A stretch of DNA of 64,000 nucleotides, from positions 62,001 to 126,000 of the forward strand of contig JBAYVD010000008.1 of assembly GCA_041674745.1 (NCBI GenBank), given 5' to 3'. The translations under genes and the position numbers were made by a program. Source of the stretch: UBA2040 sp041674745 (GTDB lineage Bacteria; Bacteroidota; Bacteroidia; Flavobacteriales_D; Crocinitomicaceae). The stretch's first letter is position 1. Every line of letters begins with the position of its first letter. The notes under the pieces were generated by a model. That model had not been told where the DNA came from and did no database searches. It saw nothing but the letters and a program-made list of their open reading frames with translations. Positions 31,675-41,354 of the stretch are shown piece by piece.

Positions 31675-34600
31675 ATGTTTACTAAATTTATAAAACGGCC
31701 TGTATTAGCCATTGTACTTTCCCTCGTGATTGTATTCATGGGAGTACTTGCCATTAAAACATTGCCGACATCACAATTTCCATCCATTGCTCCGCCAATG
31801 GTTATGGTAAGTGCATCCTACCCTGGAGCCAGCGCAAAATCGTTGATGGAATCGGTTATCATACCTTTGGAACAATCCATCAATGGTGCTTGGGGAATGA
31901 AATACATGACCTCCGATGCTACCAGTGCGGGAGAAGCCAATATTCAAATTGTCTTCAATTTGGGGACCGATCCAGATCAAGCCTTGGTGCAAATTTCCAA
32001 TCGGGTACAACAAGTTTTGAATCGACTTCCAACGTTGGTGCAGCGTGAAGGGGTAATTATCACTCCTATCATGCCAAGTATGTTGATGTATGTGAACTTG
32101 TACAGTAAGGACGAGAACGCCAACATGAAGTTTCTCTTCAATTATGCAGGGATCAACATGATTCCAGAAATTCAGCGTATCAATGGTATTGGTCAAGCTA
32201 AAATTTTGGGAAGTCGTCAGTACGCTATGCGTATCTGGTTGAATCCAGATCGAATGCGTGCATACAATGTTTCTCCTGACGAAGTCATGGAAGCACTGGG
32301 GGACCAAAGTATCATTGGTAAACCAGGACGGATTGGTCGAGGTGATGGTAGCCGAGCGGAAGCACTTGAATACGTTTTGGCTTATTCCGATCGATACAAT
32401 GAAGCCAAACAGTACGAAGATGTGATCATTCGAGCCAATCCAGAAGGAGAAATCCTTCGTTTGAAAGACATTGCCAAAGTAGCTTTGGGAAGTGAATACT
32501 ATGATATTTATTCCAACATCAACGGTCACCCATCTGCGGCAATTGTATTGAAACAAACCTATGGAAGTAACGCCAGCGAGGTGATTGGAAAAGTGAAAGA
32601 AAAACTGGATGAGTTGAAAAAAACCTTTCCTCCAGGAATGGATTATGAAATCAGTTATGATGTCTCCAACTTCTTGAACGCTTCAACGGAAAATGTACTA
32701 CATACTTTACGAGATGCCTTTATCTTGGTGGCTTTGGTGGTATTTATTTTCTTAGGTGATTGGCGATCTACGCTCATCCCTACTCTAGCCGTTCCAGTTT
32801 CCTTGATTGGTGCCTTCATGTTCATGCAATTGTTTGGATTAACCATCAACATGATTACCCTCTTCGCCTTGGTATTGGCCATTGGTATTGTCGTCGATGA
32901 TGCGATTGTTGTCGTCGAGGCCGTTCACGCGAAGATGGAAGAAAAACATTTGTCGCCTTATAACGCTGTTCGAGAAGTAATTGGAGAAATCAGTGGAGCC
33001 GTAATTGCCATTACCTTGTTAATGACCGCAGTATTTGTTCCAGTTGCCTTTATGTCTGGTCCTGTAGGGATTTTCTACCGACAGTTTGCGATTACCATGG
33101 CAACCTCTATCGTTATTTCTGGTTTCGTAGCCTTGACATTGACGCCTGTACTTTGTGCTATGATTTTGAAAAATACGCATGGCCAACCGAGAAAGAAAAC
33201 GTGGCTAAACCGTTTCTTGGATGCATTTAACCGAGCGTTTGAGAAATTAACCGGTCGTTATGTCGGACTGTTGCGCTTGATTGTAAACCGAAGAGTCATC
33301 ACCTTGTTAATCTTGGTCATCTTTGGTTTGGGAATTTTCGGAGTCTCCAATGTACTTCCAACCGGTTTCATACCGAGTGAAGATCAAGGGATGATTTATG
33401 CCATTGTTCAAACTCCTCCAGGATCTACGCTGGAAAGAACCAATGATATTTCAGGCAAATTGCAGAAAATCATAAACACGGTTGATGGAGTGCAATCTGT
33501 ATCTTCTATTGCTGGGTATGAGGTTTTGACCGAAGGTCGTGGTTCCAATGCTGGTACTTGTTTGATCAATCTAAAACCATGGGATGAACGAAAACACACC
33601 GTGGCTGAAATCATGTACGAATTGGAAGAAAAAGCCCGCGTCATTCCGGGTGCCACCATTGAATTCTTTGATCCACCAGCCGTGCCAGGTTATGGAGCTG
33701 CCGGTGGTTTTGCCTTGCAATTGTTGGATAAAACCAACTCAGGGGATTACAAACAATTGGAACGTGTGAAAAATGATTTCATGCGTGATCTAGGCAAACG
33801 AAAAGAATTGACTGGTTTGTTCACCTTCTTTAGTGCGAATTATCCGCAATATGAAATTGAATTTGACAACAAATTGGCGATGCAGAAAGGTGTGAGTATT
33901 GGTAATGCGATGAACACACTGTCCATTTTCGTAGGAAGTACATATGAACTTGGTTTCATCAAATTTCAACGGTTCTTCAAGGTGTTTGTGCAAGCTGCTC
34001 CTGAGTACAGAAAATTGCCAACCGACATTTTGAATTTGTATGTGAAAAACAAATACGATGAAATGGTTCCGTTCTCTGCCTTTATGAAAATCAAGAAAAC
34101 CCAAGGAGCCAATGAAATCAATCACTACAACATGTACAACACCGCTGCAATTCGAGGTGCTCCGGCGAAAGGATATAGTTCTGGTGAAGCGATTGCGGTG
34201 ATCCAAGAAGTAGCCAAAAAAACGTTGCCGAATGGTTTCGATATTGATTGGGCTGCCCTTTCAAAAGATGAAACACTTCGTGGAAATGAAGCGATTTACA
34301 TCTTTATCGTCGTGATTGTCTTTGTCTACTTCGTTTTAGCAGCACAATACGAAAGTTTCCTCATTCCTTTGGCGGTGATTTTCTCCTTGCCTGCCGGAAT
34401 CTTTGGGTCATTCTTCCTGCTGAAAACCATGGGATTGGCCAATGACATTTATGCCCAAGTCGGACTCGTTATGCTCGTCGGGCTCCTCGGTAAAAATGCC
34501 GTGTTGATTGTGGAATTTGCCATGCAAAAACAGCGAGAAGGCATGACCGTTTTGGATGCAGCCATTGAGGGGGCAAAAGTTCGATTCCGACCGATTTTGA

Positions 34601-34884
34601 TGACTTCATTCGCCTTTATTGCCGGTTTGATTCCTTTGATCATTGCGCACGGAGCTGGAGCGATTGGAAATCGAACGATCGGCGCCTGTGCCCTTGGAGG
34701 AATGCTCTTCGGAACCATCTTCGGTGTTATTATCGTACCTGGATTGTACTACATTTTTGGCACCATGGCGCACGGTCGTAAGTTGATCAAAGGTGAAGAA
34801 GAAGAATCACTTTCTGAAGAGTTTGTTCATCGTATGGACGCTTTTAATTTACCAAATATCGATGATGATGATAATGAAGAATAA
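31675..34884 (+). CDS. RND multidrug efflux pump, AcrB-type (HAE-1)
   Basis: 1069 residues, full length. Twelve membrane helices and two large periplasmic loops are visible. The start (MFTKFIKRPVLAIVLSLVIVFMGVLAIKTLPTSQFP, read in part) is typical. TM4 has the proton-relay pair in GIVVDDAIVVVEAVH near residues 406-420. TM10 has the essential Lys in GLLGKNAVLIVEFAMQ near 940-955. It pumps amphiphilic compounds out of the periplasm or inner membrane using the proton gradient. An acidic tail (EEEESLSEE ... NIDDDDNEE) ends the protein. It overlaps the outer-membrane factor gene by a few bases. Confidence 0.96.
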   Translation: MFTKFIKRPVLAIVLSLVIVFMGVLAIKTLPTSQFPSIAPPMVMVSASYPGASAKSLMESVIIPLEQSINGAWGMKYMTSDATSAGEANIQIVFNLGTDPDQALVQISNRVQQVLNRLPTLVQREGVIITPIMPSMLMYVNLYSKDENANMKFLFNYAGINMIPEIQRINGIGQAKILGSRQYAMRIWLNPDRMRAYNVSPDEVMEALGDQSIIGKPGRIGRGDGSRAEALEYVLAYSDRYNEAKQYEDVIIRANPEGEILRLKDIAKVALGSEYYDIYSNINGHPSAAIVLKQTYGSNASEVIGKVKEKLDELKKTFPPGMDYEISYDVSNFLNASTENVLHTLRDAFILVALVVFIFLGDWRSTLIPTLAVPVSLIGAFMFMQLFGLTINMITLFALVLAIGIVVDDAIVVVEAVHAKMEEKHLSPYNAVREVIGEISGAVIAITLLMTAVFVPVAFMSGPVGIFYRQFAITMATSIVISGFVALTLTPVLCAMILKNTHGQPRKKTWLNRFLDAFNRAFEKLTGRYVGLLRLIVNRRVITLLILVIFGLGIFGVSNVLPTGFIPSEDQGMIYAIVQTPPGSTLERTNDISGKLQKIINTVDGVQSVSSIAGYEVLTEGRGSNAGTCLINLKPWDERKHTVAEIMYELEEKARVIPGATIEFFDPPAVPGYGAAGGFALQLLDKTNSGDYKQLERVKNDFMRDLGKRKELTGLFTFFSANYPQYEIEFDNKLAMQKGVSIGNAMNTLSIFVGSTYELGFIKFQRFFKVFVQAAPEYRKLPTDILNLYVKNKYDEMVPFSAFMKIKKTQGANEINHYNMYNTAAIRGAPAKGYSSGEAIAVIQEVAKKTLPNGFDIDWAALSKDETLRGNEAIYIFIVVIVFVYFVLAAQYESFLIPLAVIFSLPAGIFGSFFLLKTMGLANDIYAQVGLVMLVGLLGKNAVLIVEFAMQKQREGMTVLDAAIEGAKVRFRPILMTSFAFIAGLIPLIIAHGAGAIGNRTIGACALGGMLFGTIFGVIIVPGLYYIFGTMAHGRKLIKGEEEESLSEEFVHRMDAFNLPNIDDDDNEE

Positions 34885-36307
34885 AACAAACTATACGTGG
34901 GTAGCCATCCTTGCTATCTCACTCGCTGTCACGGCGTGTAAAAATTTGAATTTGGTCACCAAAACAGAAAACAAGGCTGTTCCTGCGAGCTTTACCGGCT
35001 CGCAGGATACAACCAATTCAACGACGGTGAAATGGAAAGACTATTTCAAAGATCAAAATTTGAATGTGCTCATCGATTCTGCGTTGGCGAACAACCAGGA
35101 ATTGAATATTACGCTGCAAGAAATCCAAATTGCGAACAACGAAGTTCGTGCTCGAAAAGGGGAATACTTGCCGTTCTTAGGAGCGGGAGCGCGCGCTGGA
35201 GTTGACAAAGTTGGTCGTTATACCAGTCAAGGTGCCAATGATGCGAATACAGATATCGCACCAGGAAGAAAGACGCCAGATGCCTTGCCAGACTATATGA
35301 TTGGTGTTTATGCTTCTTGGGAAGTGGATATTTGGCACAAATTGCGCAATGCCAAAAAGTCGGCTTTCAATCGATACTTGTCGAGTATTGAAGGGAAAAA
35401 CTTCTTGGTAACCAATTTGATTGCCGAGATTGCCAACACCTATTATGAGTTGTTGGCCTTGGATAATCAGTTGGAGATTGTGAAACAAAACATTCAAATT
35501 CAAACGAATGCATTGGAAATCGTGAAACTTGAGAAAGAGGCAACACGTGTCACAGAGTTGGCCGTTCGGAAATTTGAAGCTGAAGTTTATCATACCCGAA
35601 GTTTGCAATTCGACATTCAACAACAAATCGTTGTGGCAGAAAATCGAATCAACTTTTTGGTCGGTCGTTTTCCTCAAACGGTTCAGCGCAGTACACAAGC
35701 TTTTAGTCAGTTGGTTCCAGATACCGTTTATGCCGGTATTCCATCGCAATTGTTGCAAAACAGAACGGATATCAGACAAGCAGAACAACTTTTAGCTTCC
35801 ACAAAATTGGATGTAAAAGTGGCCAGAGCTCAATTTTATCCTTCGTTCAATATCAACGGTGGACTTGGTTTTCGCGCCTTCAATCCTGCTTTTCTAGTCA
35901 AAGCGCCGGAATCGATTTTGTTCTCTTTGGCGGGTGATTTGATGGCTCCATTGATCAACAGAAATGCGTTGAAAGCAACTTACTTCAATGCCAATGCAAA
36001 ACAAATTCAGGCCGTTTACAATTACGAACGAACCATTTTGAACGCCTATGTGGAAGTGGTGAATCAGCAAACAAAAATTTCCAATTTGGAAAAAAGTTAT
36101 GCATTGAAATCACTCCAAGTAGAAGCGTTGAATCAATCGATTGATATCTCAACAAATCTCTTCAAATCTGCACGAGCGGATTATATGGAAGTATTGTTGA
36201 CACAACGCGATGCATTGGATTCGAAATTTGAATTGATAGAAACAAAACGACAGTTGATGAATGCAACCGTCAATATTTATAGAGCGTTAGGTGGTGGTTG
36301 GAACTAA
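34874..36307 (+). CDS. RND outer-membrane factor lipoprotein (TolC/NodT family)
   Basis: 477 residues from the ATG at 34874, chosen because it leads straight into a lipoprotein signal (MKNKTNYTWVAILAISLAVTAC). ATGs at 34862-34868 are alternatives; all overlap the pump stop at 34884. The body has the two-repeat OEP layout with long helices (ELNITLQEIQIANNEVRARKG near 75-95, YFNANAKQIQAVYNYERTIL near 375) and the short strands of the barrel (LGAGARAGV, FNINGGLGFRAF). It forms the trimeric exit duct of the tripartite pump. The operon is closed by two successive hairpins. Confidence 0.93.
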   Translation: MKNKTNYTWVAILAISLAVTACKNLNLVTKTENKAVPASFTGSQDTTNSTTVKWKDYFKDQNLNVLIDSALANNQELNITLQEIQIANNEVRARKGEYLPFLGAGARAGVDKVGRYTSQGANDANTDIAPGRKTPDALPDYMIGVYASWEVDIWHKLRNAKKSAFNRYLSSIEGKNFLVTNLIAEIANTYYELLALDNQLEIVKQNIQIQTNALEIVKLEKEATRVTELAVRKFEAEVYHTRSLQFDIQQQIVVAENRINFLVGRFPQTVQRSTQAFSQLVPDTVYAGIPSQLLQNRTDIRQAEQLLASTKLDVKVARAQFYPSFNINGGLGFRAFNPAFLVKAPESILFSLAGDLMAPLINRNALKATYFNANAKQIQAVYNYERTILNAYVEVVNQQTKISNLEKSYALKSLQVEALNQSIDISTNLFKSARADYMEVLLTQRDALDSKFELIETKRQLMNATVNIYRALGGGWN

Positions 36308-36346
36308 TTCAATAACCGAGATGAATACACAATAACAACCACCGGA

Positions 36347-36384
36347 AGGACCGCTTTGCGCTTGCGTGAAGCGGTTCTTTTTTT
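36347..36384 (+). terminator. Terminator of the RND efflux operon
   Basis: GGACCGCTT and AAGCGGTTC pair with one G-T, around a 12-base loop, followed by TTTTTTT. Confidence 0.88.
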
Positions 36385-36390
36385 ACATTT

Positions 36391-36421
36391 AGTTTGTTTT
36401 TTATTGGAACAAACTTTTTAT
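36391..36421. terminator. Second hairpin, probably bidirectional with MATE gene
   Basis: AGTTTGTT and AACAAACT pair perfectly around TTTTATTGG; TTTTTATT follows on the plus strand. It lies between the convergent RND and MATE genes. Confidence 0.6.
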
Positions 36422-36440
36422 TAAGGTTTGCCATTGTAAA

Positions 36441-37823
36441 TCAAATTTTTACGGTTTTCCAACGACCTTTCTTAAAAAACCACAAGGCTATCAAGGCGTG
36501 CAATGAATGACAAATAGCGATAGAAATAAAGATTCCCAGCACTTCCATTCCAAGTACTATTGACAAAAGATAAGCCAATGGTATTTCAATTCCAATGAAA
36601 ACCCCCACATTGATGAACATCGGTGTCCGTGTGTCACCAGCGCCATTGAAAGCTTGTATCATTACCATTCCGACAGCAAAGAAAACATATCCCAAAACGA
36701 TCACCCGTAAACCCAGAGCGGCCAAGTCTTGCACCTCTTTGCTCGAAGCAAATACGCGGGCAAGTCCATCACCAAAAATTAGATAAATCACTGTGACAAC
36801 GGATAAAAAGATAACATTGTAACGCGCCGTCAACCAAACGGATAAAGTGGCTCGTTTCACCTTGTGAGCTCCAAGATTTTGTCCGACCAAAGTAGATGCA
36901 GCACCCGAAAGTCCCCATGCCGGCATCAAACTAAAAATCAAAATTCGGAAGGCAATCGTAAATCCCGCTACGGAGGTGCTGCCAAACTCTGCCGTCATTC
37001 TTGTCAATGCAATCCAAGCAACCGAATCAATTAGAAATTGCCCCATTCCGCCCACCGAAATACCGGCTATTTTTTTCATGGTTTTCCACTTTAGCTTGAT
37101 ATTTTCTCGAGCGATCACCAAGCGGTGTTTGCCATTGAAAAGATGATACAATTGGTACAATACGCCTATACTTCGCCCCAGCGTAGTTGCCCAAGCAGCT
37201 CCTTCCAATCCAAAACCTGTGAAATGGCCCATTCCAAAAATGAAAATAGGATCCAACACGATGTTTATTCCGTTTGAAATCCAAAGCGTTCGCATGGCCA
37301 AATGTGCTTGACCTGCTCCTCGAAAAGCCCCATTGATTAGAAACAAAAGCATGATGGCCAAGTTTCCGGCGAAAATAATTCGTGTATATGGAACGCCGAT
37401 TTCGAGCACGGCGTCGCTGGCTCCCATCAATTGCAAAATATCTCCCGCAAACACGACCCCCAAAACGGAAATCACCATTGAAATACTGGTGCCAAAAATC
37501 AACAATTGGAAAGCGGCACTGCCGGCGCGTTTGTATTTTTTCTCGCCAAAACGTCTCGCAACCATAGCCGTGGCCGCCATACTGATGCCTACACCAACAG
37601 AATAAACGATAACCACCACTGCTTCCGTTAAACCAACAGTCGCAACGGCGTCATCGCCTAATTTTCCGACAAAAAAGATATCGACCACGGCAAAAAGTGA
37701 TTCCATAATCATTTCCAATATCATAGGAACCGACAACAAAAAGATACCGCGTTTGATATTGATTTTTGTGTAATCTTCCTCTTTGCCTTGTAGCGCTTGT
37801 TTAAATAAATTCCAAAATTTCAT
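36441..37823 (-). CDS. MATE-family multidrug efflux transporter
   Basis: 460 residues with 12 membrane helices in two similar bundles. N-terminal marks are INIKRGIFLLSVPMILEMIMESLFAVVDIFFVGKLG near residues 21-56 (read in part) and GISMAATAMVARRFGEKKY near 79-97. In the second half the equivalent segment is LSGAASTLVGQNLGAHKVKRA near 299-319. MATE proteins export cationic drugs by sodium or proton antiport. It is the second drug pump in a row, placed back to back with the RND operon but on the other strand, so separately controlled. The substrate is unknown. Confidence 0.93.
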   Translation of the reverse strand: MKFWNLFKQALQGKEEDYTKINIKRGIFLLSVPMILEMIMESLFAVVDIFFVGKLGDDAVATVGLTEAVVVIVYSVGVGISMAATAMVARRFGEKKYKRAGSAAFQLLIFGTSISMVISVLGVVFAGDILQLMGASDAVLEIGVPYTRIIFAGNLAIMLLFLINGAFRGAGQAHLAMRTLWISNGINIVLDPIFIFGMGHFTGFGLEGAAWATTLGRSIGVLYQLYHLFNGKHRLVIARENIKLKWKTMKKIAGISVGGMGQFLIDSVAWIALTRMTAEFGSTSVAGFTIAFRILIFSLMPAWGLSGAASTLVGQNLGAHKVKRATLSVWLTARYNVIFLSVVTVIYLIFGDGLARVFASSKEVQDLAALGLRVIVLGYVFFAVGMVMIQAFNGAGDTRTPMFINVGVFIGIEIPLAYLLSIVLGMEVLGIFISIAICHSLHALIALWFFKKGRWKTVKI

Positions 37824-37925
37824 AGGTACAAACTTTATCGAAAGTAATGTATAAAATTGTTTTCAAGGTTAAATTGAAATGAATCAGTTATTGCATTTTC
37901 TGTAATGTGAGGAGGCTCCTTTTTC

Positions 37926-38285
37926 TTACCCACCAATTTTAAGAGAAGCTCCAGATAGTATGCGGTAAATAAAATAGGGAACAATCAAAACCAAAGACAA
38001 CACAATAAATTGTTGCCAAAATTGCCCGTTTTTTCCTTTCAGCGAGAGAAAAATCAATCTTGAAATGCCTATCAACCAAAAAATCACACAACTTACAGCA
38101 CTCGCTAAAATATGGTTCACTCCATCCAAATAATCATGTTGAAGCGCCAACGCAAGAAAAAAACTAAGCATTATTCCTGCAAAAAACCAACTGATAATTT
38201 TCAGCAATTCGCTCACGCTTCCTTTGGCTCGAAATATGAAAATGGAGCAGATTACAATTACAATTAAATTCAAAATCACAGCCAT
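37926..38285 (-). CDS. Small four-helix membrane protein, unknown function
   Basis: 119 residues, four hydrophobic helices: about 2-20, 27-49, 58-80 and 92-111. Each joining loop is short. There are no catalytic or metal-binding motifs, and I recognise no family. It begins 24 bases after the stop of the upstream esterase gene on the same strand, so the two may be co-transcribed. It ends about 100 bases from the MATE start. Confidence 0.6.
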   Translation of the reverse strand: MAVILNLIVIVICSIFIFRAKGSVSELLKIISWFFAGIMLSFFLALALQHDYLDGVNHILASAVSCVIFWLIGISRLIFLSLKGKNGQFWQQFIVLSLVLIVPYFIYRILSGASLKIGG

Positions 38286-38308
38286 GAATAATTTCTTTTA
38301 AATTTTGA

Positions 38309-39229
38309 TTATTTACCTAACAAAAACACCAACGGAATATCCAAACGCTCATGCCAAGCTGCTTCACTGTGATTTTTACCGGGAAAATAACCGGTGAACC
38401 AATTTTTCGCGGTAAAACCTTTCGACTTCATAATTTCATCCACTTGGTGCTGAATGGCTGGGTAAAAAGCATCCAACGTTTGGTCCCCACAATCGAAATA
38501 AACTCGGTGGTTTTTCGGCGAAGGTAAATTGTTTCTCAAGTAATCCTCAAAAGCATTCGGAATCGGATTGTTTTCGGCTGTGTGCGAACCAATCCAATGG
38601 GTAGAAATGCAAGCAGCACCACCAAAAACGTTGGGATATTCACAAATGGCATACATGGAAATCAATCCACCCATACTACTTCCTGCAATAAAGGTGTTTT
38701 TTTGATTCGTAAAAACAGCGTATTTCTTATCGATGAACGGTTTCAATTCTTTTACGATGAACTTTAAATAATTATCAGAATTGGGTTGAAAAACAAGATC
38801 TTGACTAAAACGTCTCGACAATTGACTATTCACCGAATCTCTTTCTAGTTGGGTCAAATTTTCAAACGGTTTCTGCGGGAAATAATCCGAATGGCGTTTG
38901 GAACCAGCATTCCAAATACCGACTACAATGAAATCTCTTACTTTTCCTTCACGCATCAACTTCGTAGCAACATCGTCCACATCCCAGGCTTGTTTGTTCC
39001 ACGAAATTTCAGGATCAAACAACATTTGTCCATCGTGCATATACAGCACGGAAAATTTCTTTTTTCCATCGTAATTGGCCGGCAACCAAACATCAATGTT
39101 TCGAGCCTCTACAAATTGAGATGGAAAGTTCTCTAAGTGATCAATTTTTCCTGAAACCGCCTGTTGAATCACTTGACCGTGGGTCAAGAAAATAGCACTT
39201 ACAAAAAGAGCGAGAAGTGAAAATTTCAT
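38309..39229 (-). CDS. Exported esterase (esterase D/Fes-like alpha/beta hydrolase)
   Basis: 306 residues with a signal peptide (MKFSLLALFVSAIFLTHG). The putative-esterase fold is visible: VWLPANYDGKKKFSVLYMHDGQMLFD near 47-72, the nucleophile elbow FIAGSSMGGLISMYA near 178-192 with Ser182 or so, the acid in YFDCGDQTLDAFYPA near 248-262, and the His in GKNHSEAAWHERL near 286-298. All three triad positions are present. Relatives hydrolyse siderophore esters, acetylated sugars or S-formylglutathione. An exported form fits polysaccharide or siderophore ester cleavage; the substrate is not known. Confidence 0.88.
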   Translation of the reverse strand: MKFSLLALFVSAIFLTHGQVIQQAVSGKIDHLENFPSQFVEARNIDVWLPANYDGKKKFSVLYMHDGQMLFDPEISWNKQAWDVDDVATKLMREGKVRDFIVVGIWNAGSKRHSDYFPQKPFENLTQLERDSVNSQLSRRFSQDLVFQPNSDNYLKFIVKELKPFIDKKYAVFTNQKNTFIAGSSMGGLISMYAICEYPNVFGGAACISTHWIGSHTAENNPIPNAFEDYLRNNLPSPKNHRVYFDCGDQTLDAFYPAIQHQVDEIMKSKGFTAKNWFTGYFPGKNHSEAAWHERLDIPLVFLLGK

Positions 39230-39271
39230 TACAGAAAGGGTATGTATTACTTTATAAAATTAAAAGCTAAT

Positions 39272-39961
39272 TTACTCTTTGTACGGATTACATCGAAAAA
39301 ATTCTTGTAAATTGAATCGTCTATCTTCGAAAGTTTCGGAGAGGATTTTATAATGACGGATGCGATCGATGCGAAAAGCACGGTAATCCTTGCGCAAATG
39401 ACACCAAGCGATTAACAACCATTTGTTCTGCATCGAAAATAAGGCATAAGGCTCTACTTTTCGAAAGGAAATGGTTGGATCATCCGCTTTTTGGTAATTG
39501 ATTTCCACATAATTAAAATGCACAGCAGCCAGCTGAATCTCTGACAACGCATTGCTATCCGCTTTTTCAAAACCGTTGTTGAAAGCAAAAATCTTCTTGT
39601 TCAGCAACTCACTTTTTTCCAAAATAGACGTACGAAAAACAGATTTTATTTTGGTCATCGCTTCTCCAAAATGGTGGACGAAAGAACTATCATTCGCTTG
39701 ATTGACCAAATGATGAGCGGTAACCAACGCATTGGCTTCTTGCTCGGTAAATTGCACCGGAGCAACTGAATAGCCATCCATCAAGGTGTACCCTTTTCCT
39801 TCTATTGTTATAATCGGAACACCGGATTCTTCCAATTTTCGAATATCGCGGTAAATGGTGCGTATGCTCACATCAAACTTTTCAGCCAATTCCGTCGCCG
39901 TTAAAATCCTTTTGGATTTCAAAAGTGTAAGAATTGTTATCAAACGAGGAAGTTGTGACAT
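39272..39961 (-). CDS. YafY/PafC-type transcriptional regulator with WYL domain
   Basis: 229 residues from the ATG at 39961; the extension to 39988 adds a non-conserved leader. The N-terminal winged helix-turn-helix (RLITILTLLKSKRILTATELAEKFDVSIRTIYRDIRKLEESGVPI) is the DeoR/HTH_11 type that opens this family. The WYL domain is near 135-205, with KVEPYALFSMQNKWLLIAWCHLRKDYRAFRIDRI. WYL domains sense nucleic acids or small ligands. The gene lies 63 bases downstream of a VOC-family gene on the same strand, a pairing common in Bacteroidota, so they probably share a response. Confidence 0.92.
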   Translation of the reverse strand: MSQLPRLITILTLLKSKRILTATELAEKFDVSIRTIYRDIRKLEESGVPIITIEGKGYTLMDGYSVAPVQFTEQEANALVTAHHLVNQANDSSFVHHFGEAMTKIKSVFRTSILEKSELLNKKIFAFNNGFEKADSNALSEIQLAAVHFNYVEINYQKADDPTISFRKVEPYALFSMQNKWLLIAWCHLRKDYRAFRIDRIRHYKILSETFEDRRFNLQEFFRCNPYKE

Positions 39962-40024
39962 ATATAAACCCGAAAATAGCGAACCCAAATTGAATTCACT
40001 ATTTCCGGAAGAATTAAGTTGGAA

Positions 40025-40396
40025 TTAATGCATGGAATGAAATGCTAAACGATTGCCTTCTGTATCCAAAAACATCGCCATGAATCCATTGTCGCCAATC
40101 GCTGTTTTTGGCATGATAACTTTCCCGCCAGCGGCTTCTACTTTGGCCAATTGTGCCGACAAATCATCACCTCCATTCAAATAAAGCACCGCTCCGTCTG
40201 CTCCGGGCGTATACCCTTCCATTTCTACAATTCCTCCACCAATCATTTCTTTTTCAGTGTCGTAAGGAAAAACGCCATAGCGCATACCAGGCATGGCTAC
40301 TTCACTCAAGGCATCTGGCATAATGGTATTGTAAAATTTAAACGCTCTGTCGAAATTTGTTACCGGAATTTCAAACCAATTGATTGCTCTTTTCAT
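40025..40396 (-). CDS. VOC-superfamily (glyoxalase-like) protein
   Basis: 123 residues, the standard length for a single-chain pair of beta-alpha-beta-beta-beta modules. Marks are INWFEIPVTNFDRAFKFYNTIM near residues 4-25, GMRYGVFPYD near 42-51, and the closing GFMAMFLDTEGNRLAFHSMH near 104-123, with a Glu and His suited to metal binding. VOC proteins include glyoxalase I, dioxygenases and resistance proteins; this short type is a general lactoylglutathione lyase-like enzyme of unknown substrate. It lies upstream of the WYL regulator. A candidate -7 box is at 40429. Confidence 0.88.
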   Translation of the reverse strand: MKRAINWFEIPVTNFDRAFKFYNTIMPDALSEVAMPGMRYGVFPYDTEKEMIGGGIVEMEGYTPGADGAVLYLNGGDDLSAQLAKVEAAGGKVIMPKTAIGDNGFMAMFLDTEGNRLAFHSMH

Positions 40397-40428
40397 CTTT
40401 TTGCTTTTTTAAAGTGTTAAACATAGGA

Positions 40429-40436
40429 CAAATTTA
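40429..40436 (-). promoter_or_regulatory. -7 element of the VOC gene
   Basis: TAAATTTG on the minus strand matches TAnnTTTG, 32 bases before the start. Upstream lies a short direct repeat, CTGACA twice, which may be an operator or chance. Confidence 0.45.
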
Positions 40437-40625
40437 GCGTCGGTTTTGTCAGAACATGTCAGGGGTTATTTTTTTCTTCAATAAAGGAAATTACAATTTT
40501 GAAACAGAAAGGAAGGAAGGTATATTGGTCATTAAGACAGTAAAAAAATCAGGATTTACCAACAAAGGTTTCCCTTCATTTTCTTATTTCCTAAATACCT
40601 GAATGTTTCAAAAAAACACGGTTAT

Positions 40626-41306
40626 TTATTCATCACCAAAATCCAATCGCTTGATTTTGATGTAGCGCGGAATCAAATAGCGGCTCGTGCTGAAATTTTC
40701 TTGCACGACACCCCGGCTGGTGGAAGCGTGTAAAATAAAAATTCCTTCTGGAGTAACTTCCGAAACAATCCCAACGTGGCCCACACTGCTGCTGTTCACA
40801 CTTCGCCCTTTGAAGAACATCAAATCACCCGGTCGGGCTTCGGAAAGTTTGACGTTTTTTCCCATTTCAGCCAAACCATAACTGGTTCGCGTGGTGCTGA
40901 AACCGAAATTTCCCATGATGTAATAAATGAAACCCGAGCAATCGAAACCAGAAGGCGTAGTTCCACCATACCGATACGGAACACCCAAGAAATTTTTGGC
41001 AAAGTTGATCAAATTGTCTACTTCGGGACTGCTTTTCTTTTGCGCCAGTGCCAGCGAATCTTCCACGTGTTTCAAAGAATCGGCTTCCGCTGGTTTTAAG
41101 AACAATACTTTCTGTGCATCTACCTTCGGATTGGCCTTGGCACGAGCCGTAGAATCAGCAATGCGCAACTTCTCTTTTTTGAGTTGGGCTTGGGTCATCG
41201 GAAGAGCGACTGGCTTTTTTTTCAGCGTGTCACTTTGCGCTTGCACAAAAGACATTGTACTAACACAAAAAAACAAAAAAAGCAGTTTTCCGACCTTTAC
41301 TTTCAT
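40626..41306 (-). CDS. NlpC/P60 peptidoglycan endopeptidase
   Basis: 226 residues from the ATG at 41306, which opens with a signal peptide (MKVKVGKLLFLFFCVSTMSFVQA); the upstream extension to 41378 would read through the promoter. A low-complexity, Lys/Ala-rich linker (about 30-90) leads to the C40 domain at about 100-215: RYGGTTPSGFDCSGFIYYIMG with the catalytic Cys, SVGHVGIVSEV with the catalytic His, and ILHASTSRGVV with the third polar residue. Such enzymes cut gamma-D-Glu-diaminopimelate bonds in wall peptides. Confidence 0.93.
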   Translation of the reverse strand: MKVKVGKLLFLFFCVSTMSFVQAQSDTLKKKPVALPMTQAQLKKEKLRIADSTARAKANPKVDAQKVLFLKPAEADSLKHVEDSLALAQKKSSPEVDNLINFAKNFLGVPYRYGGTTPSGFDCSGFIYYIMGNFGFSTTRTSYGLAEMGKNVKLSEARPGDLMFFKGRSVNSSSVGHVGIVSEVTPEGIFILHASTSRGVVQENFSTSRYLIPRYIKIKRLDFGDE

Positions 41307-41314
41307 GGGGAGTG

Positions 41315-41343
41315 CAAAATTATAACTATTTTCGAAATTCCAA
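41315..41343 (-). promoter_or_regulatory. Promoter of the NlpC/P60 gene
   Basis: On the minus strand TTG, 18 bases, TAATTTTG: a good Bacteroidota -33/-7 pair. Only eight bases separate it from the ATG at 41306, so the leader would be very short. Confidence 0.6.
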
Positions 41344-41354
41344 CTTGAATACAA

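Noticed and set aside
36391..36421. Small RNA gene between the RND and MATE genes
   Set aside because: Two consecutive hairpins with T-runs are explained by termination of convergent genes; no promoter points into the gap.
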